A stretch of 64,000 nucleotides of DNA from DAOPZC01 sp035353175 (lineage in GTDB: Bacteria; Verrucomicrobiota; Kiritimatiellia; RFP12; UBA1067), in assembly GCA_035353175.1 (NCBI GenBank), contig DAOPZC010000001.1, forward strand, positions 62,001 to 126,000, read 5' to 3'. Position 1 is the first letter of the stretch, and every line of letters starts with the position of its first letter. Positions 50,050-58,767 of the stretch are shown in pieces. The position numbers and the translations under genes are program-made. A model generated the notes under the pieces. It had not been told where the DNA came from. It saw nothing but the letters and a program-made list of their open reading frames with translations, and made no database searches.

Positions 50050-51465
50050 ATGCTGTTCAGTTCCTACGAGTTCATGTTGTTCTTCCTGCCGGCCGTGCTG
50101 GCGGGATATTTCCTGCTGGGGCGGGTGGCTGGGAAGATGGCGGCGCATTTCTGGCTGGTGGCGGCATCCCTGCTGTTCTACGGCTGGTTCAAGCCGTGGT
50201 ACCTGTGGATCATCCTTTCGTCGGTCATCGTGAACTACGCGTTCGTCTGGAAGATCGAGCGGCTGCCGGCCGGCGGGGCGCTGCGCAAAGCGCTTTTCGC
50301 GCTCGGCATCCTCTTCAACCTGGCGCTGATCGGCTATTACAAGTACGCGGATTTCCTGCTGGCGAACTGCAACGCCCTGCTGAAGACCGATTTCCCGGCG
50401 CTGCACGTCCTGCTGCCGCTGGGGATCAGCTTTTTCACCTTCCAGCAGATCTCCTGCGTGGTGGACGCCTACAAGGGGGTTCGGCTGGCGAATCTCGGTT
50501 TCGTCAACTACGCCCTGTTCGTGACCTTCTTCCCGCAGCTGGTGGCCGGACCCATCGTGCACCATCAGGAGATGATGCCCCAGTTCGACAGGCCGGAGTC
50601 GCTCAAGCCCGACTGGCGACACCTGAATTGCGGGCTTCATCTGCTCGCGGTCGGCCTTTTCAAGAAGCTGGTCATCGCGGACCAGGTGGCGATCTGGGCG
50701 GCGCGCGGCTTCGATAGCCCCGACCCGCTGACCTTTTTCCAGGCTTGGTTTGTCGCTCTGGCCTACATGATGCAACTCTATTTCGATTTCAGCGGGTACT
50801 GCGACATGGCGATGGGGCTGGGCAAGATGTTCAACATCAACCTGCCGATCAACTTCAACTCGCCGTACCGGGCCACCGACATCCAAGACTTCTGGCAGCG
50901 GTGGCACATCACCCTCGGGCGCTTCATGTCGCACTACGTCTATTTCCCCCTCGGCGGCAGCCGTCACGGCTTGTTCCGGACCTGCCTGAACCTGCTGGCC
51001 ACGTTTCTCGTCAGCGGGCTGTGGCACGGCGCGGGGTGGACGTATGTCCTCTGGGGCGGGATGCACGGCGTCGCGCTGGTGCTCCACCGGCTCTGGAATG
51101 CGGCGGGCTTTTCGATGCACCGCCGGCTCGGGCGCGCGCTCACCTTCCTGTTCTTCTTGTTTTCGCTCGTGCTCTTCAGGTCCAGCACGGTGGACCATGC
51201 GGTCAGGATTTGGCGCAGCCTGTTCGACTTCTCGAACATGAGCTATGAAACGATTCGGGTGCTTGTGCGGCCGGACTTCTCTCTGCACGCCAGCATCCTC
51301 TTGATTGCCGCGCTGACGGTGATCTGCTTGACGTGCAAGAACGCGGTCAAACTCAGCATCTCCTTCCGGCCCACGTGGGTGAGGTTGGCCGAGACCGTTT
51401 TCTTACTGACCTGGTCGATCCTGACGATGGCCCGGATCAGTCCCTTCATCTATTTCAATTTCTAG
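50050..51465 (+). CDS. MBOAT-family O-acyltransferase (AlgI-like)
   Basis: 471 residues with about 11 helices. PLGISFFTFQQISCVVDAY (about 119-137), FFPQLVAGPIVHHQEMMPQF (about 160-180), AYMMQLYFDFSGYCDMAMGLG near 240 and IQDFWQRWHITLGRFMSHYVYFPLGG near 280 are the MBOAT landmarks. LVSGLWHGAGWTYVLWGGMHG near 320 carries the catalytic His. AlgI-like proteins move acetyl groups across the membrane for O-acetylation of exported polysaccharide. It starts 1 base after the PP-loop gene stop. Confidence 0.93.
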   Translation: MLFSSYEFMLFFLPAVLAGYFLLGRVAGKMAAHFWLVAASLLFYGWFKPWYLWIILSSVIVNYAFVWKIERLPAGGALRKALFALGILFNLALIGYYKYADFLLANCNALLKTDFPALHVLLPLGISFFTFQQISCVVDAYKGVRLANLGFVNYALFVTFFPQLVAGPIVHHQEMMPQFDRPESLKPDWRHLNCGLHLLAVGLFKKLVIADQVAIWAARGFDSPDPLTFFQAWFVALAYMMQLYFDFSGYCDMAMGLGKMFNINLPINFNSPYRATDIQDFWQRWHITLGRFMSHYVYFPLGGSRHGLFRTCLNLLATFLVSGLWHGAGWTYVLWGGMHGVALVLHRLWNAAGFSMHRRLGRALTFLFFLFSLVLFRSSTVDHAVRIWRSLFDFSNMSYETIRVLVRPDFSLHASILLIAALTVICLTCKNAVKLSISFRPTWVRLAETVFLLTWSILTMARISPFIYFNF

Positions 51466-51472
51466 GACGCCT

Positions 51473-52621
51473 ATGCTGAACGTTTCCTCACGCTTTGCCG
51501 GTTTACGTGTGCGGATCAGAAGCCTGATGGGCGCGGAGCTCCACGATGCCCGCTGGTTCTGGACCGCCGTCGGGATCACGGTGCTGCTGCTGGCGCTCTG
51601 CGGCCTGACCGTGTACGTGTTCAACCCGTATATGCGGTACCACAAGAAGCCTTTGCTCAGCCCGGTTTACGACGACGAATACCGGATGGTCCCGCACCTG
51701 TTGGAAACGGCGGACTACGATTCGCTCGTCGCGGGCTCTTCGATGAGCCTGAACTTCTCGCTGGCCGACGTGCGGCAAATCCTGCGCTGGAAGAAACCGC
51801 TCAAGATCGCGGTCAGGGGCTGCCGTGCGGCAACCCATAAACTCTTGTGCGAAAAAGCGTTCAAGAATCGCGAGGTCCGCCATATCCTGACGGCCGTCGA
51901 CGTTTCGATCCTCGCCAAAGAGCCGGGCAGCCACTACATCCCTTTGGAGCCGTGGCTCTACAGCCGGTCGCTTCTGCACGAATGCGCCTACCTGTTCAAC
52001 GCGGATATCGCTTTCGGGGCCAACCGGGACGTGATCAAGGCCCATCTGGATAACGCCCCGAGGCTGAACCCCGACCTGATGTTCAACACCGACGATTGCA
52101 GCGGACGGGCCCGGTACGGCAAGGAACAAGTGCTGAAGGCTTTGCGCAGCCAGCAGCGCAGCGAGACGCGCTGGATCGGGGAGATGAAACAGCACGACGC
52201 GACGAATCTGGTGGAGCGGATGATGCACAATTTCGACGAGGGGTATCTGTCGCTCATCCGCGCCCACCCCGAGACGGAGTTCGTCCTTTACTACGCGCCC
52301 TACTCGGATCTCTATTGGGGGTGCGTTCTCGACGAAGAGATGCTGGACTTTCTTCTGGACATCAAAGCCCGGATCAACGGCCTGCTGCACGCCTACCCGA
52401 ACGTGAAGATTTTTGATTTCCAAGCCGAGACCGCGGTCGTCACGGACCTTTCGAACTACAAGGACATCTCCCACTTTTCTCCCGCGATCAACCGCTTGAT
52501 CCTTGAACGCATCGCCGCAGGCGCGAACCGGTACACGCCGGAGAACGCGGGCGCGACCGCCGAGGCCGTCCGGGCCATCGCCCGCCAAGGCGCCGAAACG
52601 CTCCGCCAGATGGGCCTGTGA
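51473..52621 (+). CDS. AlgJ/AlgX- or DltD-like SGNH acetyltransferase partner of MBOAT
   Basis: 382 residues. One N-terminal membrane anchor (about 26-50, FWTAVGITVLLLALCGLTV) is followed by an extracytoplasmic SGNH-like domain: VAGSSMSLNFSLADVRQ near 85 gives the nucleophile serine, and NYKDISHFSPAINRLI near 333 the Asp-x-x-His pair. This matches partners that complete O-acetylation after an MBOAT protein. It lies 7 bases after the MBOAT gene. It converges on the GT2 gene with 18 bases between stops. Confidence 0.78.
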   Translation: MLNVSSRFAGLRVRIRSLMGAELHDARWFWTAVGITVLLLALCGLTVYVFNPYMRYHKKPLLSPVYDDEYRMVPHLLETADYDSLVAGSSMSLNFSLADVRQILRWKKPLKIAVRGCRAATHKLLCEKAFKNREVRHILTAVDVSILAKEPGSHYIPLEPWLYSRSLLHECAYLFNADIAFGANRDVIKAHLDNAPRLNPDLMFNTDDCSGRARYGKEQVLKALRSQQRSETRWIGEMKQHDATNLVERMMHNFDEGYLSLIRAHPETEFVLYYAPYSDLYWGCVLDEEMLDFLLDIKARINGLLHAYPNVKIFDFQAETAVVTDLSNYKDISHFSPAINRLILERIAAGANRYTPENAGATAEAVRAIARQGAETLRQMGL

Positions 52622-52639
52622 CGCCTTGCGGGCCGGCCG

Positions 52640-53638
52640 TCACGCCAGGCTTTTTGCGAGCCGTTGCCAGCCATTGAGAAAACACCACGTGGCCAGCCGC
52701 TTGCGGAGGCCGATCGCCGCCGGATCGAATACCCCTTGCGCCGACAGCTCGGCCGCGAGGTTTCTGGCACACTCCCGCACGGCGCGGTGCTCAGGCCGCC
52801 CAAGCTTGCGGGCAGGTTGAGATACGCAGGCCTTGTAAATCATGTACGAGAGGTAGCGCTTCAGCAGAAGCGCCTCCTCCGGCGGGCTGGCCTGCCGCGC
52901 GAAGTGCTCGGCGAGCGCGCGGGCGGCTTGCGCATGCGACCGGACATATTTCTCGGTCACGCCCTGATTGATGGCCGAAGCCGGATTGTTCCGGTGGAAC
53001 AGAAGGGTGGCGGGGGTGAAGACCTGCCGGCGGATGGCATGCATGACCTTGATGACGAACACCACGTCCTCCGCGAAGTGGATGCCCTCCGAGAACGCGA
53101 TGCCGTCGATGGCGGCCCGGCGGTAGAGGTTCAGCCAGATCTCTACCGGGTTCCCTTTCACCTTGTCGCCCTGCGGATGGAAGAATGAGAGGAAAGGTGT
53201 GTCCGTCACGTTTACCGGCACGTTGCCGGCACTGTACCGCACGGGCTCCGATAAGACGAACGCGTCGTCCACGTCGGCGTGCCGGAAGGTCGCCACGTCC
53301 GCCTGGTGCCGTTGAATCAGCCCGAGCGCCACCTCGAAGGCCTGCGGATGCAGCAGGTCGTCCGCGTCGAGGAAGGCCAGATAAGGGGCGCTGGCCAAAC
53401 GCATGCCGCTGTTTCTCGCCGCCGAACAGCCGGCGTTCGGCTGCCGCACAACGGTGAATCGCGCGTCGCGCGCCGCGAACGACTGCGCAAGGGCGGCGGT
53501 GTCGTCCGTGGAGCCGTCGTCCACGCAGAGGCATTCGAACCCGGCCTGCGTCTGCCGGGCGACGGACGTCAGGCAGGCCTCCAAATGGCGGGCCGCGTTG
53601 TACATCGGGATCACGAGCGAGATGGTGATGTCAGCCAT
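52640..53638 (-). CDS. Family 2 glycosyltransferase (tandem paralogue B)
   Basis: 332 residues from ATG 53638; longer frames overlap the upstream gene. ITISLVIPMYNAARHLEACL opens a GT-A fold, DDGSTDDTAALA is the nucleotide site, and FLDADDLLHPQAFE the DxD metal motif. NAGCSAARNSGMRLA is typical of GT2. A helical C-terminal part (about 215-332) contains HFAEDVVFVIKVMHAIR. It begins 3 bases after the stop of the paralogue upstream and probably is the last gene of the operon starting at 60047. The sugars are unknown. Confidence 0.85.
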   Translation of the reverse strand: MADITISLVIPMYNAARHLEACLTSVARQTQAGFECLCVDDGSTDDTAALAQSFAARDARFTVVRQPNAGCSAARNSGMRLASAPYLAFLDADDLLHPQAFEVALGLIQRHQADVATFRHADVDDAFVLSEPVRYSAGNVPVNVTDTPFLSFFHPQGDKVKGNPVEIWLNLYRRAAIDGIAFSEGIHFAEDVVFVIKVMHAIRRQVFTPATLLFHRNNPASAINQGVTEKYVRSHAQAARALAEHFARQASPPEEALLLKRYLSYMIYKACVSQPARKLGRPEHRAVRECARNLAAELSAQGVFDPAAIGLRKRLATWCFLNGWQRLAKSLA

Positions 53639-53640
53639 AC

Positions 53641-54657
53641 CTATCGCCTTTTCCGGACGACCAGCGCATCGAGCCGCAGTGCGAGCGCCAGCCACCCCCT
53701 CAAAAAACACCGGCAAATCAGCCGTTTCCGCAGGCTCAGGCGCGAGACGTCGATGACGCCGGACGCGATCAGCTCCGACACCTGGCCGTGCGCGCGCTTC
53801 AGAAGCGACTCCTGCTCCAGCAGGCGACCGTCGCGGAAGAAGGCCGCCACGCACGTTTTATACACCAGCGTCGACAGGAACACGGAGATCAGGCGGGACT
53901 CTTGCCGCGAGAGCGTCTGGCACATGAAATAGTCGTGCAGCGTCCGGGCCGCCTGGACGAAAGAAAGGAGTTGCCGCTCCGAAACGCCGCTGTTGGTCGC
54001 CGAGGAGGGATTGTCGCGGTAGAACAGCAGCGTCACGGGCGTGACGGCGATCCTCTTGATGCGGTGCATGACTTTCGCCACGAAAACGAGGTCTTCGGCG
54101 AAATGCACGCCTTCGGGGAAATCGATCCCCTCGGTCGCCCGCCGCCTGTAAAGCCGCGTCCAAACCGCGGCCGACTCGCGTTTGTGCTTCTTTGAGAAAA
54201 ACGACAGGAAGGGCGCCGTGTCGACGGTCGCCGGCACCTCGCCGATCGCGTAGCGCTCCGGCTCTGTCAGGGCGAAAGTGTCGGGCACGTGGCGGTATTG
54301 GAAAGACGATACGTCGGCGTCGCGGCTTTCAATCAGGTGGAGCAGAATTTCGAACGCCTGGGGATGCAGGACGTCGTCCGCGTCGAGGAAGGCCAGATAA
54401 GGGGCCGCGGCGAGACGCAGGCCCGCGTTCCGCGCGGCCGAGCAACCCGCGTTCGCTTGGCGGTGTAGGCGGAACCGGGGGTCGCGGGCCGCGTACCGCC
54501 CGACGATCTCGCCCGTGCGGTCCGAGGAGCCGTCATCGATGCAGAGGCACTCGAATTCGGAGCAGGTCTGACGCGCGACAGAGTCCAGACACGCCATCAC
54601 ATGGCGCTCGGCGTTATACATCGGGATCACCAGCGAAATCAGCGGCTTGCCGCTCAC
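53641..54657 (-). CDS. Family 2 glycosyltransferase (tandem paralogue A)
   Basis: 338 residues from a GTG (54657) that overlaps the upstream TGA as GTGA. LISLVIPMYNAERHVMACL, DDGSSDRTGEIV and FLDADDVLHPQAFE repeat the GT2 features of the next gene. The two proteins share the same order and most motifs (CSAARN, HFAEDLVFVAKVMHRI), so they arose by tandem duplication. The tail ends LVVRKRR. Upstream frames to 54969 lie in the overlap region and are not expected to be translated. Confidence 0.85.
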   Translation of the reverse strand: MSGKPLISLVIPMYNAERHVMACLDSVARQTCSEFECLCIDDGSSDRTGEIVGRYAARDPRFRLHRQANAGCSAARNAGLRLAAAPYLAFLDADDVLHPQAFEILLHLIESRDADVSSFQYRHVPDTFALTEPERYAIGEVPATVDTAPFLSFFSKKHKRESAAVWTRLYRRRATEGIDFPEGVHFAEDLVFVAKVMHRIKRIAVTPVTLLFYRDNPSSATNSGVSERQLLSFVQAARTLHDYFMCQTLSRQESRLISVFLSTLVYKTCVAAFFRDGRLLEQESLLKRAHGQVSELIASGVIDVSRLSLRKRLICRCFLRGWLALALRLDALVVRKRR

Positions 54658-55679
54658 CGGTAAACCTCGTCCGCCCACTCGTAAGGCTCGGAGTAGGGTT
54701 CGTTCAGCAGCGTCTCGATCATGAACTTCAGCGTGCGGCTGCCGCTGAACAGCTGGTGGTATCGCGCGCGTCCGGCGGCGGCGACGGCGCGGCGCTCGTC
54801 GTCGTGCGCCTGATAGTGCAGGATCTTCTCCCGCAGATCGTCCGCGTCGTGGAAGAAGGCCGCCTCGCGGTCGCTGAAGAACTTCTGCATGTTGCCGCGG
54901 TCGCTCAGGAAGGTCAAGAGGCCGTTGCCCATGAGGTGCGCGATGCGGTCGGAGGAGTAGAGCGGCCACTCCTCTTTGCGGTTGAGATTGAGCGCCATCT
55001 TGCTTTCGGCCAGGGTCTGCTCGTAGTTCGCGCCCCAGACCGGCGGGTTGCCGAACATGCCGAAAATGTCGAAGCGCAGCTTGCCGCTCAGCGTGTCGGC
55101 GAGCTGGCGGAGGAAGGCGTTGCGGTCGTCGCCCGCGATCTCTTTGCCGCAGAAAAGCAAGTCGCGCGCGAACTCGGTTTTTTGCGAATTATCCTCGACT
55201 TCCATCGAAGGGTCCGACGGATTTGGCATGTAGGCCACCACGTTCTTGCCGGTGCAGAACTGCTTGAGGGCCGCGCCGCCGGTGGTCACGAAGATTGCGT
55301 CGGTCGACTGCAGGCGCTCCCGGATCTGACGGATGTGCCAGTCCATCCAGATCGGGTCGATGTTGAAGTGCGCCATGCGGATTTTCGGCAGGGCCGCGCG
55401 GATCTCCTCGAGCGCCCAGTTGCGGATATAGTCGCAGTGGCCGATGAAGAGGATGTCGGGCTTGAAGTTCTTGGCGGTCTGGACCAGCTTCTTGTTGGCG
55501 AGATGGCCGCCGATCTTGCGGATGCCGAGCGGGGCGAGGTAGCGCGCGATGTCGCGGTCGCTGAATTCGGCCAGACGGTGGTTGCTGCGGATGGCGCCGC
55601 AGACGAGCTTTCGCCCCGGCCCCATCTTCAGGTTGCCGTATTGGCGGAGCTGCATGTTGTCGACCATGAGAATACGCAA
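54654..55679 (-). CDS. CgeB-like glycosyltransferase (GT1/GT4 clan)
   Basis: 341 residues from a TTG (55679) chosen because a perfect AGGAGG lies 6 bases upstream. The protein opens LRILMVDNMQLRQYGNLKMG and has FKPDILFIGHCDYIRNW, HFNIDPIWMDWH, DLLFCGKEIAGDDRNAF near 190 and MALNLNRKEEWPLYSSDRIAHLMGNG near 250. The last region is the nucleotide-sugar-binding part of CgeB/Glycos_transf_1_2 proteins. The stop overlaps the GTG of the next gene. It is cytoplasmic. The donor is unknown. Confidence 0.75.
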   Translation of the reverse strand: MRILMVDNMQLRQYGNLKMGPGRKLVCGAIRSNHRLAEFSDRDIARYLAPLGIRKIGGHLANKKLVQTAKNFKPDILFIGHCDYIRNWALEEIRAALPKIRMAHFNIDPIWMDWHIRQIRERLQSTDAIFVTTGGAALKQFCTGKNVVAYMPNPSDPSMEVEDNSQKTEFARDLLFCGKEIAGDDRNAFLRQLADTLSGKLRFDIFGMFGNPPVWGANYEQTLAESKMALNLNRKEEWPLYSSDRIAHLMGNGLLTFLSDRGNMQKFFSDREAAFFHDADDLREKILHYQAHDDERRAVAAAGRARYHQLFSGSRTLKFMIETLLNEPYSEPYEWADEVYR

Positions 55680-55735
55680 GGGCTTCCTCCTTCCGTGCGG
55701 CGTCCCGTGGAGACGCCCGGGCAATAAAGGACGGG

Positions 55736-56803
55736 TCACATCTGATCCGATGCGCAGTATGATGGCAAACTTTGCTCGAGTTGGCGACGGATAATTACGG
55801 TGGAGAAATGGCGGTCGTAAAGGGCCCGCGCCGCCGCGTTGCGGACCGACAAGGCTTCGCTGCGCGAGGCCCATTCGGATACGCTCGAAGCCAGCGCCCG
55901 CGGATCGCCCGACGGCACAAACGCGAGCGCGCCCGACGCGCCGCCCTCGCCGGGGTAGGCGTCGGAAGCACGCGTGATGACGGGGCGCCCCGCCGCCAAC
56001 GCCTGAAAGACTTTATTCGGAATTACGCGCCCGGCCTTTTGCGTCGTGCCGAACACGCCGAGCAGAATGTCGGCGCGGTGGATGCGCGCGGGCAGCTGCG
56101 CGTACGGGATGCGGTCTTCGAAGAACACGTTGGGGAGCCCTTCGGCGGCTTTTTGGCACGACGGCTTCGCGGGGCCGTCGCCGAGCAGGCTCCAGCGGAC
56201 AGGCGGCCCTTGATAGATCCGTGCGGCTTCGATGATCGTGTTCGCGCCGTGCAGCGGAATGAAGCTGCCGTAAAAGAGCACGTCGACGGGAGCTCCCGGC
56301 ACGCGCTCCGGCGCGGGGCGGAAGAGCGTTTCATCCGCGCCGACGTACACCACCCGGATCTTTTCTTTCGGCACCCTCAGCGTCTCCGCAAAGAACGCGG
56401 CATGGCACGGCGTGTCGGCGATCACCCGGTCCGCTTTGGCAAACAGCTTCCGCTCCCAAACCAGCAGGCGTTCGGCCGCACGGCTGCCGTCCTTCAGCTT
56501 GAAGCGCTCCCACACCTGTTTGTCGTAGGCGCTGATGAGCGGATCGAAAACGAGCGGCACGCCGTGGCGGTCGCACCAGCGGCGCGCCGCCGCCAGATCG
56601 CGTTGGCGGAAGCAAGGCACCCAGACCGCGTCCGGCTGCGGCAGCCGCCGCAGCGCCGCTTCGATATCGCCCGTCATGCAGAACTTCGGATGAAAGTCGC
56701 GGAGGACCCAGCCCAGCGCGGCGAGGTGCTGGCGCACCACGCCGTTGCGGGAATAGGCGGGATCGAAACGTCCCCACCAGAGCATCTGTTTGCCGGTCGC
56801 CAT
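55736..56803 (-). CDS. Family 4-type glycosyltransferase
   Basis: 355 residues of a GT-B fold. N-terminal domain features are GRFDPAYSRNGVVRQHLAAL and VFDPLISAYDKQVWERF. C-terminal features are VDVLFYGSFIPLHGANTIIEA near 180, WSLLGDGPAKPSCQK and RVIPNKVFQALAAGRPVITRA near 265, where the family usually has the E of EXFG; here NKVFQALAAG takes that place. It lies 11 bases after the esterase gene in the same operon. No Shine-Dalgarno is seen, so coupling to the gene before it is likely. Confidence 0.83.
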   Translation of the reverse strand: MATGKQMLWWGRFDPAYSRNGVVRQHLAALGWVLRDFHPKFCMTGDIEAALRRLPQPDAVWVPCFRQRDLAAARRWCDRHGVPLVFDPLISAYDKQVWERFKLKDGSRAAERLLVWERKLFAKADRVIADTPCHAAFFAETLRVPKEKIRVVYVGADETLFRPAPERVPGAPVDVLFYGSFIPLHGANTIIEAARIYQGPPVRWSLLGDGPAKPSCQKAAEGLPNVFFEDRIPYAQLPARIHRADILLGVFGTTQKAGRVIPNKVFQALAAGRPVITRASDAYPGEGGASGALAFVPSGDPRALASSVSEWASRSEALSVRNAAARALYDRHFSTVIIRRQLEQSLPSYCASDQM

Positions 56804-56813
56804 GGGTGAGCGC

Positions 56814-57578
56814 TCAGCGCGGAACGCCGTCCTTTTTCAGGTTCTGGAAAGCGGTTGCGTAGCGCTTGCCGAAAACGCGTAGAGCGTCCGCCGAAAAATG
56901 AACCTTGTCGGGGTTTGAGCCGAGGCCCTCCGAGGACACGAGCGCGCTGTAAGGCACGGCGTTGGTGACTTGCGGCAACATCGCGTTAAAGGGCGCGTAA
57001 CCCGGATGATACGAAGCGCCGAGTTCGCCGACGATGACCGGTACGTCTTTGGCATCGAGATCTTGGCGCAACCGGTCGATCATCGCCGCGAAGCGGGCGG
57101 GATAGGTGGCTCTGTTCTTTTCGGCGCAGTCCCCTTCGCCCTGATGCCACAGGATGCCGGCGAGGCGTCCGCTCTTGAGCGCGATACGCGTGCGGGCGAC
57201 GGCGTTGGTGTAGAGCGTGCTGCCGGGCTTCCACTGGTCCAGCGTCGTGCCGCCAAAGGCGCACGGGATCAGGCCGATTTTGGCATCAGGCTCGTTTGCG
57301 GCGACACAGCGCGCGAACTCCGAGCAGAGCCCGACGCCGGCGACCTTGGGCTTGTCGAAATGGACGGGGTCTTTCGCGGGAACCCATGCGTTCGCCTTGT
57401 CGAGCATGAAGATGCGCGGATTCGTCTGCTGGTCGGCGGGCGTGACGATGCCGCGCCCGGCCATGTTGGACTGGCCGATCAGCAGGAAGAGCTGCAGGCC
57501 GGAGGGGGCTTCGGCGAACGCGAGCCCGAAAGAAGAAAGCAGGGCGGCCAGTACCGGCAAAAAGGCGTTTCGTCTCAC
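56814..57578 (-). CDS. Sialate O-acetylesterase (SASA/CE6-like) family protein
   Basis: 254 residues from a GTG at 57578 with AAGGAG 9 bases upstream. A signal peptide (about 1-22, ending GLAFA) is followed by LFLLIGQSNMAGRG, in which GQSNMAG is the family's serine motif. IGLIPCAFGGTTLDQWKPG is near 100, GILWHQGEGDCAE near 143 and KVHFSADALRVFG near the C-terminus, with the His. It removes acetyl groups from glycans and sits in an operon otherwise made of glycosyltransferases. Confidence 0.9.
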   Translation of the reverse strand: MRRNAFLPVLAALLSSFGLAFAEAPSGLQLFLLIGQSNMAGRGIVTPADQQTNPRIFMLDKANAWVPAKDPVHFDKPKVAGVGLCSEFARCVAANEPDAKIGLIPCAFGGTTLDQWKPGSTLYTNAVARTRIALKSGRLAGILWHQGEGDCAEKNRATYPARFAAMIDRLRQDLDAKDVPVIVGELGASYHPGYAPFNAMLPQVTNAVPYSALVSSEGLGSNPDKVHFSADALRVFGKRYATAFQNLKKDGVPR

Positions 57579-57591
57579 AATGGGGATCTCC

Positions 57592-58767
57592 TTATTTTGA
57601 GATGCGGATGGCGTGCTGCTGCGGACGCAGCAGGCCGATCGCTTTCTTAATCAGCGCGAGGTTCATGGTGTGGACTTCGCGCTTCGTCCCGACGGGCGCG
57701 GGCAACGTGATGCAGAGATCGCCGCCGAGGTGTTCGCGGAACTGCTCCAGCCCGGCGAGCACATCTGGCTCGCCCTGCGCATCGGCACGGTCGAGCAAGG
57801 GCGACCACACCGGCAGTCCGCAGTCGGCGAGCCCCTGGACGATGGCGGCGCGCTCGGCGGGCGCAATGAGTTTTTTCAGCATGGCGTAGGTGCTGTCGAG
57901 CGCGATGCCGATGGCGACGGCGGGTCCGTGTCCGAGCGTGAAGTTGGACATGAGCTCCAGCCGGTGCGCGGCCCAGTGGCCGAAGTCGAGCGGGCGGGCG
58001 CTGCCGAACTCGAACGGATCGCCGGACGCGGCGATGTGGTTCAAATGCAGCGCGGCGGTTTTGTGGACCACCTTCTCCATGACGGACTGATCGCGCGCGC
58101 GCAGGTCTGGCGCGTGCTTGCAGAGATAGCTGAAAAAGGGCTTGTCCTTGATGATCGCGACTTTGAAGGCCTCGGCCACGCCGCCGATCCATTCGTGCGG
58201 CGGCAAGGTCTTCAGGAAGTCGAAATCGTCGATCACCGCGAACGGCGGCGCGAAGGTTCCGGCGAAGTTCTTGGCGCCCCCGGCGTTCATGCCGTTCTTC
58301 ACGCCGACGCCCGCGTCGTTCTGCGCGAGCACGGTGGTCGGGATGCGGACGAAGCGCAGGCCGCGGTGGACCAGCGAGGCCGCGAAGCCGACCATGTCGA
58401 GCACGCTGCCCCCGCCGACCGCGATGACATAGCTGTGGCGGTCGAGGTGCCCCGCGCCGGCGGCGGTCATGATCGCACGCACTTCGGACCAGCCGTTTTT
58501 GGCATTCTCCCCGCCCGGCACGATCAGCGGTTTGCGGACGAGACACAGGCGGGCGCCGTGCGACTTGAAATAGCGCTCGATCTGGCGGGCCAGGCCTTTC
58601 GAAGCGGCGGCGAGCCCCTCATCCACCACGACCAGCGCGCGGGCCGGCCCGGCGGACGGCGGCCGGAGAATGGCCGATAGCGTTTTGTTCGACGGGTCGA
58701 AGACGCGGTGCGTGAAGCAGACCGGATAGGTGAACGGGACCGAGAATTTCTGAAAGATGGTTTTCAT
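57592..58767 (-). CDS. eboD: 3-dehydroquinate synthase-like sugar-phosphate cyclase (EboD-like)
   Basis: 391 residues from ATG 58767, which overlaps the upstream TGA (ATGA); an in-frame ATG at 58779 is an alternative. NAD-binding YVIAVGGGSVLDMVGFAASLVHRGLRFVRIPTTVLAQNDAGVGVKNG (quoted here in parts: VIAVGGGSVLDMVGFAAS, then RIPTTVLAQNDAGVGVKNG) and the metal ligands in GGVAEAFKVAIIKD (Glu), HWAAHRLE and LGHGPAVAIG (His) identify the sugar-phosphate cyclase superfamily. The usual K for AroB substrates is replaced by GGAKNFAG. The adjoining phosphodiesterase gene is the reason to prefer EboD over AroB: this pair is part of the ebo operon. The product would be a cyclitol. Confidence 0.78.
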   Translation of the reverse strand: MKTIFQKFSVPFTYPVCFTHRVFDPSNKTLSAILRPPSAGPARALVVVDEGLAAASKGLARQIERYFKSHGARLCLVRKPLIVPGGENAKNGWSEVRAIMTAAGAGHLDRHSYVIAVGGGSVLDMVGFAASLVHRGLRFVRIPTTVLAQNDAGVGVKNGMNAGGAKNFAGTFAPPFAVIDDFDFLKTLPPHEWIGGVAEAFKVAIIKDKPFFSYLCKHAPDLRARDQSVMEKVVHKTAALHLNHIAASGDPFEFGSARPLDFGHWAAHRLELMSNFTLGHGPAVAIGIALDSTYAMLKKLIAPAERAAIVQGLADCGLPVWSPLLDRADAQGEPDVLAGLEQFREHLGGDLCITLPAPVGTKREVHTMNLALIKKAIGLLRPQQHAIRISK

